Shown here piece by piece: positions 45,301 through 53,109 of a stretch of 64,000 nucleotides of DNA (positions are counted from its first letter, which is position 1; each line of letters begins with the position of its first letter). Location: positions 1 through 64,000 of the forward strand of contig JAHISP010000035.1 in assembly GCA_018818165.1 (NCBI GenBank), written 5' to 3'. The DNA is from Bacteroidota bacterium (GTDB lineage: Bacteria; Bacteroidota; Ignavibacteria; Ignavibacteriales; Melioribacteraceae). The notes under the pieces are model-generated. The model had not been told where the DNA came from. It was given only the letters and a program-made list of their open reading frames with translations, and searched no databases. The translations under genes were made by a program, and so were the position numbers.

Positions 45301-46359
45301 ATCAAAAGTTGAAAACATTTTATTTGGTGAAGAATCAACAGAAGCATAAAGTCTGTTAGTATCGCTAAGAGCTGCAGCAATTTCAATTCTACCACCACCA
45401 AATTTTGCTTTTTCTGGTAGATTCCACGAATTACCAGCATTGTGGGAGCGCATAACCCCTTGAGAAATAGGTGCAAAAAGTGTATTAAAATTTTCTGGGT
45501 TTGCTCTCAAATCTTGGACTTCGCCATTATAAACTTTGCTCCAAGTTAACCCACCATCAATTGTTTTAAATATTCCATTATTAGTTGCTGCAATAACAAT
45601 ATTTTCGTTACTTGGATCAATTGCTAATCTATTAACATAAGCATAATCAGGGTTTGTAGCTGTTATTGCTAACTGATTCCATGTTGCACCGTTGTCAATT
45701 GATTTGAATATGCCATCACCTTGAATAGCATCAGCATTACCAAAGCCTTCTCCGGTACCAGCGTATAAAATATTGATATTTGATTTTGCTATTTCCAAAC
45801 AAGTAACTGCCAAATTTGGTAAGTCGTCAGTTAATGGAACCCAACTTGAACCCGCATCTGTAGTTTTCCAAACACCACCACCAACAGCTCCAGCAAACCA
45901 TGTTTTGTATGTTGCGTCACTAGGATCAACAACTAAAGCTCTTGTTCTACCGCCAACATTAGATGGACCTCTCTCAACCCAATTTAATGTTTCCATAATT
46001 TGATTGCCATTATTCTTATTAAGTTTTAATTGAGCTTTCGCTTTCTTAAGTTCAATAAAACGATAATTTCTCTCATAATCAGGAGCTTTTTTACCTGGAG
46101 CAGTTCTCAATCTTGTGAGAATTTCAGTGAATTTTTCAGGAGAATCTGATTTAGAAGTGCCTTTAACTCTTCGTTTTTTTTGTGACTTATTTTCGCTGAC
46201 AATAGCTTTTCCATTAGTGTTTTTTACTTTAAGAAAGCTGAGTTTCCTAGATTTATGGACAATAGAGTTATTTTCAGATAATTGATTATTAGCAACAAAC
46301 AAAGTTGCTACTGCAATAATGATAACCGAAATTATTATTCTAATTTTATGAGCTTTCAA
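42334..46359 (-). CDS. Type IX secretion cargo, sortilin/BNR-like beta-propeller protein (paralog B)
   Basis: The second 1341-residue member of the pair, collinear with the protein at 27184-31209 over its entire length without visible gaps. It has the same N-terminal hydrophobic segment, WVERGPSNVGGRTRAL, BNR blades (GGGVWKTTDAGSSW), inserted domain, jelly-roll-like region (SIDNIKIQ) and sorting domain QNYPNPFNPSTKI. It also keeps the TTG start and GGAGGAG ribosome-binding site. Differences are scattered and mostly conservative, which suggests that both copies are kept under selection. The inserted domain and blade loops seem to differ more than the conserved blade cores, but I could not measure this. 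The lipoprotein gene that precedes copy A survives here only as a relic. Confidence 0.85.
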   Translation of the reverse strand: MKAHKIRIIISVIIIAVATLFVANNQLSENNSIVHKSRKLSFLKVKNTNGKAIVSENKSQKKRRVKGTSKSDSPEKFTEILTRLRTAPGKKAPDYERNYRFIELKKAKAQLKLNKNNGNQIMETLNWVERGPSNVGGRTRALVVDPSDATYKTWFAGAVGGGVWKTTDAGSSWVPLTDDLPNLAVTCLEIAKSNINILYAGTGEGFGNADAIQGDGIFKSIDNGATWNQLAITATNPDYAYVNRLAIDPSNENIVIAATNNGIFKTIDGGLTWSKVYNGEVQDLRANPENFNTLFAPISQGVMRSHNAGNSWNLPEKAKFGGGRIEIAAALSDTNRLYASVDSSPNKMFSTFDGGTTWGEVKEKDGSNKTWIGPQGWYNNTIGVNPFDENIVYMGGTDLWQADISTASIIGISNITDNNLDTIFSYTPSALPERNGGLGTGKDFWGEEVLVNTQLANIEIRFGSSKTQKAHLFSNSTYLYKNYVDVPFEVWDTKNNKQLMCSFTDVYANSVFNLGASRGDVIFVNNIEYNASNPSSDIAKSNGLKFENSFVIAFKMAVGKSWNANNLPDVQLSIEVDEFPSLNRSSVAITDGYGRYPTNTYTHVDHHNITMFPTNKAAKEFIFLNGNDGGVAVSYDAGASFTEVGNNGYNTSQFYGVDKKPGGSQYFGGMQDNGTWESEKNVDADKTTNYDFRIDGDGYEVSWHYGDAQKMIGGSQHNEFYKTEDGWQTYSASNVGFNGWGNSAVSPFVSKIAKSYSDPDLLYTITTEGVYKSENFGDSWSLIPISGFGDGRYFSFAQVTISIAEPQVVWAGAYSDELYVSKDGGLSFTKAEDNGLINSGLFSGLDTHPTNEATAYATFSSSGLPKVLRTTNYGQTWTDLSGYATSSTSTNGFPNVAAFCVSVMPYNTDIIWVGTDIGIVESTDGGVSWHLAKNGLPQVSIWEMRVVDDEVVVATHGRGIWSVKLPELANHKPPVATLAPVLNSAKVGASGLIINASLRSVYDYTNVVINGVNVMTINANSAVDTTFIVHVSSSGSADIYLSSMIGSRAYKSSTTNIDVYELLASEKGYMNNFTSDKGDVILNGLSINTAVGFSDGSLNSPHPYENKTNYSAVLRVPIIVDGNDGSFSYDDIAIVEPGDAGTVFGDAKFWDYVIVEATNGGDWIALEDGYDSRLYSEWNTAYAGNQNGTPAMYKTHNINLLDKFSDGDVLVIRFRFLADDFTTSWGWSIDNIKIQEQFVGVKDEIVIPSNFDLSQNYPNPFNPSTKISFSLPSASKVKLQVFNTLGEVISTLVNETRNAGIHTVDWNASNLASGVYLYRIQAESVSDSKKFNVVKKMILMK

Positions 46360-46530
46360 TTAACTCCTCCATTCATTTTAGTTTTTGAATTTGTTATACA
46401 ATTAGAAAATAATCATTTACTTGATTTTGATTTTTTTGAATTGTACATGAAACTTCTGTTACTTTTTTTGCATAATCTGAATTCCATACCCAGAACCACT
46501 ATCAATATTCCTTTCTTCCACAAATGAATT
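46356..46530 (-). pseudogene. Decayed lipoprotein gene before cargo gene B
   Basis: Collinear with the 3' part of the lipoprotein gene at 31206-31375. The last codons still read TNSKTKMNGGVN plus stop (TNSKTKLNGGVN in the intact gene), and CATAATCTGAA and TTCTTCCACAA match further in. Frameshifts and stops interrupt the rest and no start or signal peptide remains. It confirms that the duplicated unit included this gene. Confidence 0.7.
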
Positions 46531-46539
46531 ATTTCCAAT

Positions 46540-46760
46540 ATTACAAATAAATTGCCGAGATTATCCAGTTCGAGCATATACATAGCGGTTGCTGCAACCT
46601 TGTGATGAGGGTATCTAGTTGAACCAATTAAAAAAAATATATCGTTCCCTTCAATAGTTTTATTCATATGTTCCGAACCAAAGCCATAGGAATACTTCCT
46701 CCATCAGTTTTTGATATTGCATTAGCTTTAATAACTTTACTCCAACTTTCAAATACTAAG
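46540..46760 (-). pseudogene. Fragment of a propeller-type cargo gene
   Basis: In two frames the minus strand reads WSKVIKANAISKTDGGS and then EGNDIFFLIGSTRYPH ... LELDNLGNLF. These resemble one blade of the propeller in the 700-residue PfpI protein (WTK...DYANSI...DG then DVYLIKTDADGN). A frame change separates the two parts. The region just upstream (46880-46950) weakly resembles 39990-40060, so a whole locus may have decayed here. Confidence 0.45.
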
Positions 46761-47080
46761 AGTATTTGTTAAAAAAACACCACATCCGACAGGTATTTAA
46801 TTTGATGTTTTATCACTCTCCAAAAGTAAATACGACACTATAAATAATAATACTTTTAAATTAGCTAGAATAATCTAAAAGATATTTAGAAAATGGTAAA
46901 AGGTTAAATGGACGGATTTGAGGTTCGTACAGCGGGTAAATAAATAAAATTAAGCTACAAAAATATTATGAACATTTTTAATTTTTAGAGTAATAAATAA
47001 TTTATTTATTAAATGATAAGAAAAGTAGATTCACAAAGGTGTTTTTTAACCCATTTTCGAACTTCCCCTTTAAAATAAAA
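46761..47080. other. Gene-free AT-rich interval
   Basis: No intact gene or RNA visible. It contains a segment around 46890-46945 that resembles, at perhaps two-thirds identity by eye, the DNA at 39995-40055 near the LytTR regulator's 3' end. Otherwise nothing is recognisable until the tRNA terminator. Confidence 0.35.
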
Positions 47081-47081
47081 A

Positions 47082-47103
47082 AGCCGTGCTTGGTTACACG
47101 GCT
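47082..47103 (-). terminator. Terminator after tRNA-Phe
   Basis: AGCCGTG (47082-47088) pairs with CACGGCT (47097-47103) around an 8-base loop. On the minus strand the stem is followed by TTTTTTATTTTAAA, a textbook intrinsic terminator, 9 bases beyond the tRNA 3' end. Confidence 0.9.
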
Positions 47104-47111
47104 AAGTTTTG

Positions 47112-47184
47112 TGGGTGGAGACGGAATTGAACCGCCGACACATGGATTTTCAGTCCATTGCTCTACCAACTGAGCTATCCACCC
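47112..47184 (-). tRNA. tRNA-Phe (GAA)
   Basis: Read on the minus strand, the 73 bases form a full cloverleaf: acceptor GGGTGGA/TCCACCC with discriminator A, D-stem GCTC/GAGC, anticodon stem ATGGA/TCCAT with loop CTGAAAA (anticodon GAA), and T-arm with TTCAATT. The 3' CCA is not encoded. An intrinsic terminator follows. The position, next to the decayed cargo locus, also makes this a possible landing site for mobile DNA, but no repeat of its 3' end is seen in the window. Confidence 0.96.
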
Positions 47185-47243
47185 TCAAAAATTACGAAGC
47201 GAAAAATAGATAATTTTTTTTAAAATACAAAATATTTTTTTTA

Positions 47244-48185
47244 TTAAGCAATAATTTGTGTTCCACCATTTTCCTTTCCAATTTCTTCTTCGGATGTTAT
47301 AACGGCTCTAGTTCCCCCATTTTTAATAAAATTTATTGCAGCCAAAATTTTGGGTTGCATACTACCAGCTCCAAATTGATTTTCTTCTAAATATTTTTCA
47401 GCTTCATTTACAGTAATTACATCAAGTTCTTTTTGATCTGGTTTTCCATAATTAATATATACTTTTGGCACGTCTGTAATAATGTATAGAGTTTCGGCAT
47501 TAATTTGTTGAGCCAATAATGATGACGCTCTATCTTTATCGATAACTGCTTCTATTGCTTCAAGATAATTATTCTCGTGTCTGTAAATTGGAACTCCGCC
47601 ACCGCCAACAGCAATTACAATATGTCCATTATTTACAAGTTCATCAATTATTTGTTTGTTCATAATATCTTGTGGAATTGGTGATGGAACAATTCTTCTC
47701 CATCCTCGTTTTGCAGAATCTTCTTTGAATTGCCAATTATTTGCTTTTGCTAACAGATCGGCTTCTTCTTTGATGTAAAAAGAGCCAATGGGTTTTGTTG
47801 GATTTTTAAAAGCTGGGTCATTAATATCAACTAAAACTTGCGTAATTAGTGAAACAACATTTCTGTTTATATCAAAATCGTTTAATACATTTCTCATTTG
47901 CCGTTCCAGCATATATCCAATGCCGCCTTGCGAATCTGCAACACAAATATCTAAAGGCATTTTAGGAATTTTATATTTTTCGTAACCTGCTTCATTTCGT
48001 AACATAATATTACCAACTTGTGGACCATTTCCATGTGTTATTACAACATTATATCCACTTCTGATAAGTTCAAGAAGTTTTGCTAGAGTTTCATACGCAT
48101 TCTTTTCCTGCTGTTCAATAGTTCCCGCTTCGGACGCACGCAAGAGTGCATTTCCACCTAAAGCTACAACTGCTATTTTTTTCAT
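47244..48185 (-). CDS. arcC: Carbamate kinase
   Basis: Makes ATP and carbamate from carbamoyl phosphate, or the reverse. The amino-acid-kinase fold is clear: KKIAVVALGGNALLRA at the start, VVITHGNGPQVGNIMLRNE, DSQGGIGYMLE, VIAVGGGGVPI, DKDRASSLLA and the C-terminal GSMQPKI segment. The frame extends upstream to 48263, but the added residues are unlike the family and the ATG at 48185 begins at the conserved strand, so I chose it; 313 residues is the normal length. No arginine deiminase or ornithine carbamoyltransferase genes are nearby. It is the third gene of a glmS-GTPase-arcC run on the minus strand. Confidence 0.93.
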   Translation of the reverse strand: MKKIAVVALGGNALLRASEAGTIEQQEKNAYETLAKLLELIRSGYNVVITHGNGPQVGNIMLRNEAGYEKYKIPKMPLDICVADSQGGIGYMLERQMRNVLNDFDINRNVVSLITQVLVDINDPAFKNPTKPIGSFYIKEEADLLAKANNWQFKEDSAKRGWRRIVPSPIPQDIMNKQIIDELVNNGHIVIAVGGGGVPIYRHENNYLEAIEAVIDKDRASSLLAQQINAETLYIITDVPKVYINYGKPDQKELDVITVNEAEKYLEENQFGAGSMQPKILAAINFIKNGGTRAVITSEEEIGKENGGTQIIA

Positions 48186-48222
48186 AATTTTCTTAATCAC
48201 ACAATAATGGTTTAAAAATACA

Positions 48223-48258
48223 GAACCGGAGTCTTTAAAATAACAAAAACCCCGGTTC
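48223..48258. repeat. GAACCGG inverted repeat between arcC and the GTPase gene
   Basis: GAACCGG (48223-48229) and CCGGTTC (48252-48258) are exact complements around a 22-base AT-rich loop. It may be a processing or partial termination hairpin inside the operon, or a dispersed repeat. There is no clean T-run on either side. Confidence 0.45.
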
Positions 48259-48269
48259 CACAAATGGTT

Positions 48270-49589
48270 TTATAAAATGCCTTTTTGCTTTAAGATACTT
48301 TCAAGCGTTATGGCACCTATCTCTTGTAAATCGTATTTTACTCGAGTTGAAGGTTTATTAATCTTTAAAATTCTTCCAAGATCTATTGGAGTTCCAATAA
48401 CAACAGAATCACAATCAACTCTGTTTATTGTTTCTTCTAAATCCTTCATTTGTTCATCGCCATAACCCATTGCAGGTAATAAAATTCCGATATTTGGATA
48501 TTTTTCATAAGTAGCTGTAATTGATTTTACAGTATACGGACGTGGGTCAACAATTTCTGCTGCATTTAGTTTTTGAGCAGCTACAGTTCCAGCACCGTAT
48601 TTCATTTCTCCATGAGTTAATGTTGGACCATCTTCAACAACAAGTACTCTTTTACCAGTAACAAGTTCTGGGTGCTCAACAGTAAGTGGTGATGCACCTT
48701 CAATAATTGCTGCTTTTGGATTTACACTTCTAACATTTTTCATAACTGTTAAAATATCTGCTCCATCAGCCGATTCCATTTTGTTAATTACAACAGCATC
48801 AGCTAAACGAAGCGAAGTATTTCCTGGATAGTAAATCATTTCATGTCCAGGTCTGTGAGGATCGACAACAGTGATAGTTAAATCAGCTTTATAAAAAGAC
48901 ATGTCGTTATTTCCGCCATCCCAAAGTATTATATCTGCTTCTTTTTCGGCTTCACGAACTATTGCCTCGTAATCAACACCAGAATAAATTATTCCACCCA
49001 TAGCAATGTGGGGTTCATATTCTTCAATTTCTTCAATAGTGCATTTATGAATTTTTAAGTCCTCCAAAGTAGCAAAACGCTGTACTTTTTGTTTTACTAA
49101 ATCGCCATAAGGCATTGGATGACGAATTGATACTACTTTTTTACCAGCTGCTCTAAGTAACTCAACTATTTTTCGGGATGTTTGTGATTTTCCACAACCA
49201 GTTCGAACAGCAACAACTGCAATTACTGGTTTAGTTGATTTTATCATAGTTTCTTCACCACCAAGTAAACGGAAAGAAATTCCAGCAGCGTTTACAATTG
49301 AAGCTTTTGTCATTACATAATTAAATGGAACATCCGAGTATGAAAAAACGACTTCGTGAACATCAAATTTTTCAATTAAATTTGTTAATTCCGATTCATC
49401 ATAAATCTTAATTCCATCAGGATATAGTTTGCCAGCTAACTCTGCGGGATACATTCTTCCATCTATATTAGGAATTTGTGTTGCAGTAAAAGCTACAACG
49501 TTATATTCCTCTTTATCTCTAAAATAAACGTTGAAGTTGTGAAAATCGCGCCCGGCGGCGCCCATAATTAGAACATTTTTGCGTGACAT
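48270..49589 (-). CDS. P-loop GTPase, cyclic 2,3-diphosphoglycerate synthase-like
   Basis: A 439-residue cytosolic protein resembling the predicted-GTPase family that includes archaeal cyclic 2,3-diphosphoglycerate synthetase. The N-terminal Rossmann-like part starts NVLIMGAAGRDFHNFNVYFR. The P-loop is VRTGCGKSQTSRK (near residues 128-140), followed by a Walker B-like ADIILWDGGNNDMSFYKAD and an NKME-type guanine-specificity motif in VVINKMES. The 2,3-diphosphoglycerate product is known from thermophilic methanogens; in bacteria the role of this family is not established. Its placement between glmS (20-base gap) and carbamate kinase (84-base gap) suggests a role linked to carbamoyl phosphate or nitrogen metabolism. 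This is an inference. Confidence 0.75.
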   Translation of the reverse strand: MSRKNVLIMGAAGRDFHNFNVYFRDKEEYNVVAFTATQIPNIDGRMYPAELAGKLYPDGIKIYDESELTNLIEKFDVHEVVFSYSDVPFNYVMTKASIVNAAGISFRLLGGEETMIKSTKPVIAVVAVRTGCGKSQTSRKIVELLRAAGKKVVSIRHPMPYGDLVKQKVQRFATLEDLKIHKCTIEEIEEYEPHIAMGGIIYSGVDYEAIVREAEKEADIILWDGGNNDMSFYKADLTITVVDPHRPGHEMIYYPGNTSLRLADAVVINKMESADGADILTVMKNVRSVNPKAAIIEGASPLTVEHPELVTGKRVLVVEDGPTLTHGEMKYGAGTVAAQKLNAAEIVDPRPYTVKSITATYEKYPNIGILLPAMGYGDEQMKDLEETINRVDCDSVVIGTPIDLGRILKINKPSTRVKYDLQEIGAITLESILKQKGIL

Positions 49590-49609
49590 AATCGTACTCC
49601 TATGTTTGA

Positions 49610-51451
49610 TTATTCTACAGTTACACTTTTTGCTAGATTTCTAGGTTGATCAACATTTAATCCCTTTTTAACCGCAACGTGGTACGCCAACAACTGCAAT
49701 GGAATTACAGTAAGAATTGGCATTAACATTCTGATTGTGTCTGGAATTTTTATTGAAAAATCAACCAATTTATCAATTTCATTATCATTTTCACTTGCAA
49801 TAGCTATAATTCTTCCTTTGCGTGCTTTAACTTCTTCAATATTTGTAATTACTTTATCGTAAACAGAATCTTTTGGAGCGATAAAAACTACTGGCATATT
49901 TTCATCAATTAATGCAATTGGTCCATGCTTCATTTCTGCTGCGGGATAACCCTCAGCATGAATGTATGAAATCTCTTTCATTTTAAGAGCACCTTCCAAT
50001 GCAACTGGAAAGTTGTATCCCCTTCCAAGATATAGGAAGTTTTTTGCATCGACAAATTTTTCTGCAATAGCTTCAATTTGATCATTTAATTTTAATATTT
50101 GTTCAATTTTTTTGGGAAGAGATTCTAATTCGCGAAGTATATTTTGCCCATCAATTAAACTAAGATGCCGTTTTCTTCCAATTAAAACAGAAATTAATGC
50201 AAAAACAACTAATTGCGATGTAAAAGCTTTTGTGGAAGCAACTCCAATTTCAGGGCCTGCGTGAACATAAACACCAGCGTCACTTTCGCGAGCAATTGAA
50301 CTTCCAACAACATTACATATTCCAAGAATTAAAGCATCTCGTCTACGAGCTTCTTTCATTGCAGCAAGAGTATCGGCTGTTTCTCCACTTTGGGAAATAA
50401 AGAACATTGAATCTTTTTTTGAAATTATTGGATTTCTGTAACGGAATTCAGAGGCATAATCAACTTCAACTGGTATTCCTGTAAATTGCTCAAGCATATA
50501 TTCACCAACCAATCCAGCGTGCCACGAGGTTCCACAAGCAGAAAGAAGAATTCGCTTTGAGTTTGCAATTTGTTCAGTAATTCTTTCAATTCCACCCAGT
50601 TTAGCTGTGCCTTCATCCATTAAAATTCTACCTCTAAAGGAATCGTGAACAGAGTTAACTTGTTCAAAAATTTCTTTTAGCATGTAGTGAGGATAATCAC
50701 CCTTGCTAATTTCGTTAAGTTCAACACTAATTTCGTGAACTTCTTTCTTTATATCTTCGTTATCAATTGAACTTGCTGTAAACTTATCTTTAGTTACTTC
50801 AACAATTTCGCCATCTTCAAGATAAACGCAGTGACTAGTATGCCCAACTAAAGCATTAACATCAGAAGCAATATAATGTTCACCATCACCTATACCAATT
50901 ACTAATGGAGAGCCTTTTCGTGCTACTATAATTTTATCTGGTTCATTTTTGGAAATAACACATATACCATATGTTCCTCTTACTTCACTTAAGCCTAGTT
51001 GAACAGATCTTAAAAGAGATTTGCCTTTTTTCATAAAACTGTCGATAAGATGTACTAAAACCTCTGTATCAGTTTGGGATACAAAACCATATCCATCTTT
51101 AATTAGTTTTGCTTTAATCTCAGAATAATTTTCTATTATTCCATTATGTACTAAATAAAGTGTTTTATCAGTATTAAAATGTGGATGCGCATTATCTTCA
51201 CTTGGCTCGCCATGAGTTGCCCAGCGTGTATGTGCAATTCCAAGAGATGACATTTCAATATCTAAATGTTCTACTTTGTCTTCAAGTTTTGAAACTTTCC
51301 CGAGACTTTTTATTACCCGAGTTTCTTTTTTTTCATTTGAGATAATTCCTATTCCTGCGGAATCGTATCCTCTATATTCAAGCCTTTTTAATCCTTCTAT
51401 CAAAATTGGAATTGAATTCTTACTACCAATATATCCTACTATACCGCACAT
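49610..51451 (-). CDS. glmS: Glutamine-fructose-6-phosphate aminotransferase
   Basis: Makes glucosamine-6-phosphate from fructose-6-phosphate and glutamine, the entry to peptidoglycan and lipopolysaccharide precursors. The N-terminal glutamine amidotransferase domain begins MCGIVGYIG, with the catalytic cysteine exposed after Met removal, then EYRGYDSAGI and THGEPSEDNAHPH. Two SIS isomerase domains follow, with LLSACGTSWHAGLVGE, FISQSGETADTL and a C-terminal DQPRNLAKSVTVE ending. The 613-residue length is standard. It is the first gene of the glmS-GTPase-arcC run. No glmS ribozyme-like leader is recognised upstream. Confidence 0.97.
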   Translation of the reverse strand: MCGIVGYIGSKNSIPILIEGLKRLEYRGYDSAGIGIISNEKKETRVIKSLGKVSKLEDKVEHLDIEMSSLGIAHTRWATHGEPSEDNAHPHFNTDKTLYLVHNGIIENYSEIKAKLIKDGYGFVSQTDTEVLVHLIDSFMKKGKSLLRSVQLGLSEVRGTYGICVISKNEPDKIIVARKGSPLVIGIGDGEHYIASDVNALVGHTSHCVYLEDGEIVEVTKDKFTASSIDNEDIKKEVHEISVELNEISKGDYPHYMLKEIFEQVNSVHDSFRGRILMDEGTAKLGGIERITEQIANSKRILLSACGTSWHAGLVGEYMLEQFTGIPVEVDYASEFRYRNPIISKKDSMFFISQSGETADTLAAMKEARRRDALILGICNVVGSSIARESDAGVYVHAGPEIGVASTKAFTSQLVVFALISVLIGRKRHLSLIDGQNILRELESLPKKIEQILKLNDQIEAIAEKFVDAKNFLYLGRGYNFPVALEGALKMKEISYIHAEGYPAAEMKHGPIALIDENMPVVFIAPKDSVYDKVITNIEEVKARKGRIIAIASENDNEIDKLVDFSIKIPDTIRMLMPILTVIPLQLLAYHVAVKKGLNVDQPRNLAKSVTVE

Positions 51452-51656
51452 ATGTTACCCCATATTGTTTATTAATAATTATGTTTTGTAAATAATAGGT
51501 TTATGAGCCAATAAAAACATAACAGAAGAGGATTAATTATCTGAAAATAAGTTTTAATTATTGCATTTTTATACATAAAGTTAATTGATATATTATAAAA
51601 AATTACTTATTTCTAATTTCAGAAATTTATTTCACAATTCCAAAGTCATTAATCTA

Positions 51657-52814
51657 TTATTTTTGCGCCCCGCTATTTCCAAATTTTATTGAACTGAAAC
51701 CAAACTTATCCCTAATTGAAGTAACAGCCTTTAACATATCTTTTCGAACCACGTTTTCGTTATCAAATAATGTTTCTTGTGTATTAAATTCGCTAAAATT
51801 TGTTAAATGGATTCCAATTAAACGAACTGCCACTCTTCGTGTGTATGCATTTTTTAACAATTTTAAAGCAGTTTCAAATATTATTTTATCATCATTAGTT
51901 GCTTTAATTGTTTTTGCTCTAGTAATTGTTACAAAATCAGAATACCGCAATTTAATACTTACGGTTGCAGCTTCCCAATTTTTGTCTCTCAATAATTGAC
52001 ATACTTTTCCAGTTAAATTGAAAAGTGTATCTTCAATTTTAGTAATATTTACTTCATCTTTTCCATAAGTCCTTTCTTTAGAAATACTTAATCTTTCACG
52101 ATTTATATTAAAATTGCTGCTTCCAAATCCATTAGCTTTACTCCACAAAGCAGTTCCAGCTTTTCCATATGTTAAAGCAAAATATTCTTCAGAAAGTTCA
52201 GTAATATCTTTAACTTTAAAAAATCCTTTCGAGTTTAAAGATTCCAGCATAACTCTTCCTACACCTGGAATTACTTCAACAGGCAGAGGAGCAAGAAATT
52301 CTTTTTCCATTCCTGGTAATATATAAGTTATACCAAATGGTTTTCCATAATCTGAACCGATTTTTGCAATTGTTTTATTAGAACCAATTCCTATGGAACA
52401 AGGCAATAGTAATTCTCTTTTAATTTCATCTTGAATTTTCTTACCAAGTGCAAACATTGACCCATATATTTTCGCCGTCCCCGTAAAATCCATGTAAAAT
52501 TCATCAATAGATGCTTGTTGTATTATTGGCGAATATCTTTCAAGAATTTTTTTTACTTCTTCTGAAAACCTAGAATATTCACCCATTGTACCAGACACAT
52601 ATATTCCATTGGGGCAAAGTTTATACGCTTGTTTAATTGGCATGGCAGAATGAAGCCCAAATTCCCGTGCCTCATAAGAACAAGCTGCAACAACTCCCCT
52701 TCCAAATTCAGGATTTCCACCCACAATAACTGGTTTACCAATTAAATTTGGGTCCAAAATTCTTTCAACCGAAACAAAAAATGTATCTAAATCTAGATGG
52801 AAAATAGTTTTCAT
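51657..52814 (-). CDS. dinB: DNA polymerase IV (Y family)
   Basis: Error-prone translesion polymerase. The catalytic aspartates and glutamate are seen in FHLDLDTFFVSVER (near residues 4-17) and ASIDEFYMDFTG (near 102-113). The steric-gate region and little-finger domain follow, with PCSIGIGSNKTIAKIGSDYGKP and VIPGVGRVMLESL (helix-hairpin-helix). The 385-residue length is normal. A beta-clamp-binding motif may be present near the end (TQETLFDNE resembles the QxxLF pattern). It is a single gene, with gene-free spacers of about 205 and 295 bases on either side. Confidence 0.95.
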   Translation of the reverse strand: MKTIFHLDLDTFFVSVERILDPNLIGKPVIVGGNPEFGRGVVAACSYEAREFGLHSAMPIKQAYKLCPNGIYVSGTMGEYSRFSEEVKKILERYSPIIQQASIDEFYMDFTGTAKIYGSMFALGKKIQDEIKRELLLPCSIGIGSNKTIAKIGSDYGKPFGITYILPGMEKEFLAPLPVEVIPGVGRVMLESLNSKGFFKVKDITELSEEYFALTYGKAGTALWSKANGFGSSNFNINRERLSISKERTYGKDEVNITKIEDTLFNLTGKVCQLLRDKNWEAATVSIKLRYSDFVTITRAKTIKATNDDKIIFETALKLLKNAYTRRVAVRLIGIHLTNFSEFNTQETLFDNENVVRKDMLKAVTSIRDKFGFSSIKFGNSGAQK

Positions 52815-53109
52815 ACTTCAATTTAAATCAATTTTGAGTAATTGTAAAATGTCATTCAAAATTTGCTGGAAATATGATGAGGATTTACAAATTATTATTA
52901 AAAACAGTTATTTTAGAATATACATTTTGGTTTAAAACCAAATTATTATTAATGTGTTTTATAGATTTATTAATCTTTTGTATCATGTTTTTTATGAAAA
53001 ATATTATCCCTATTTTAAAAATTATTTTTAAGGCACTTTTACTTGTCTTGTAATAGTACCTCTTTATTCATAAATTAAGTTTAGCATTAATTAAATATTA
53101 GGAGCACTA

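Noticed and set aside
46413-46667. A short reading frame of about 84 codons reading MNKTIEGNDIFF
   Set aside because: It spans a propeller-blade fragment and then the out-of-frame lipoprotein relic, so it is a chance open frame through two pseudogenes and not a real gene.
47112-47184. tRNA-Phe as an attachment site for the neighbouring cargo locus
   Set aside because: No duplicate of the tRNA 3' end is visible elsewhere in the window and no integrase gene is present, so the idea has no direct support.
51452-51656. glmS ribozyme upstream of glmS
   Set aside because: The leader is AT-rich and shows none of the conserved core of the ribozyme; the element is also not expected outside Firmicutes-like groups.
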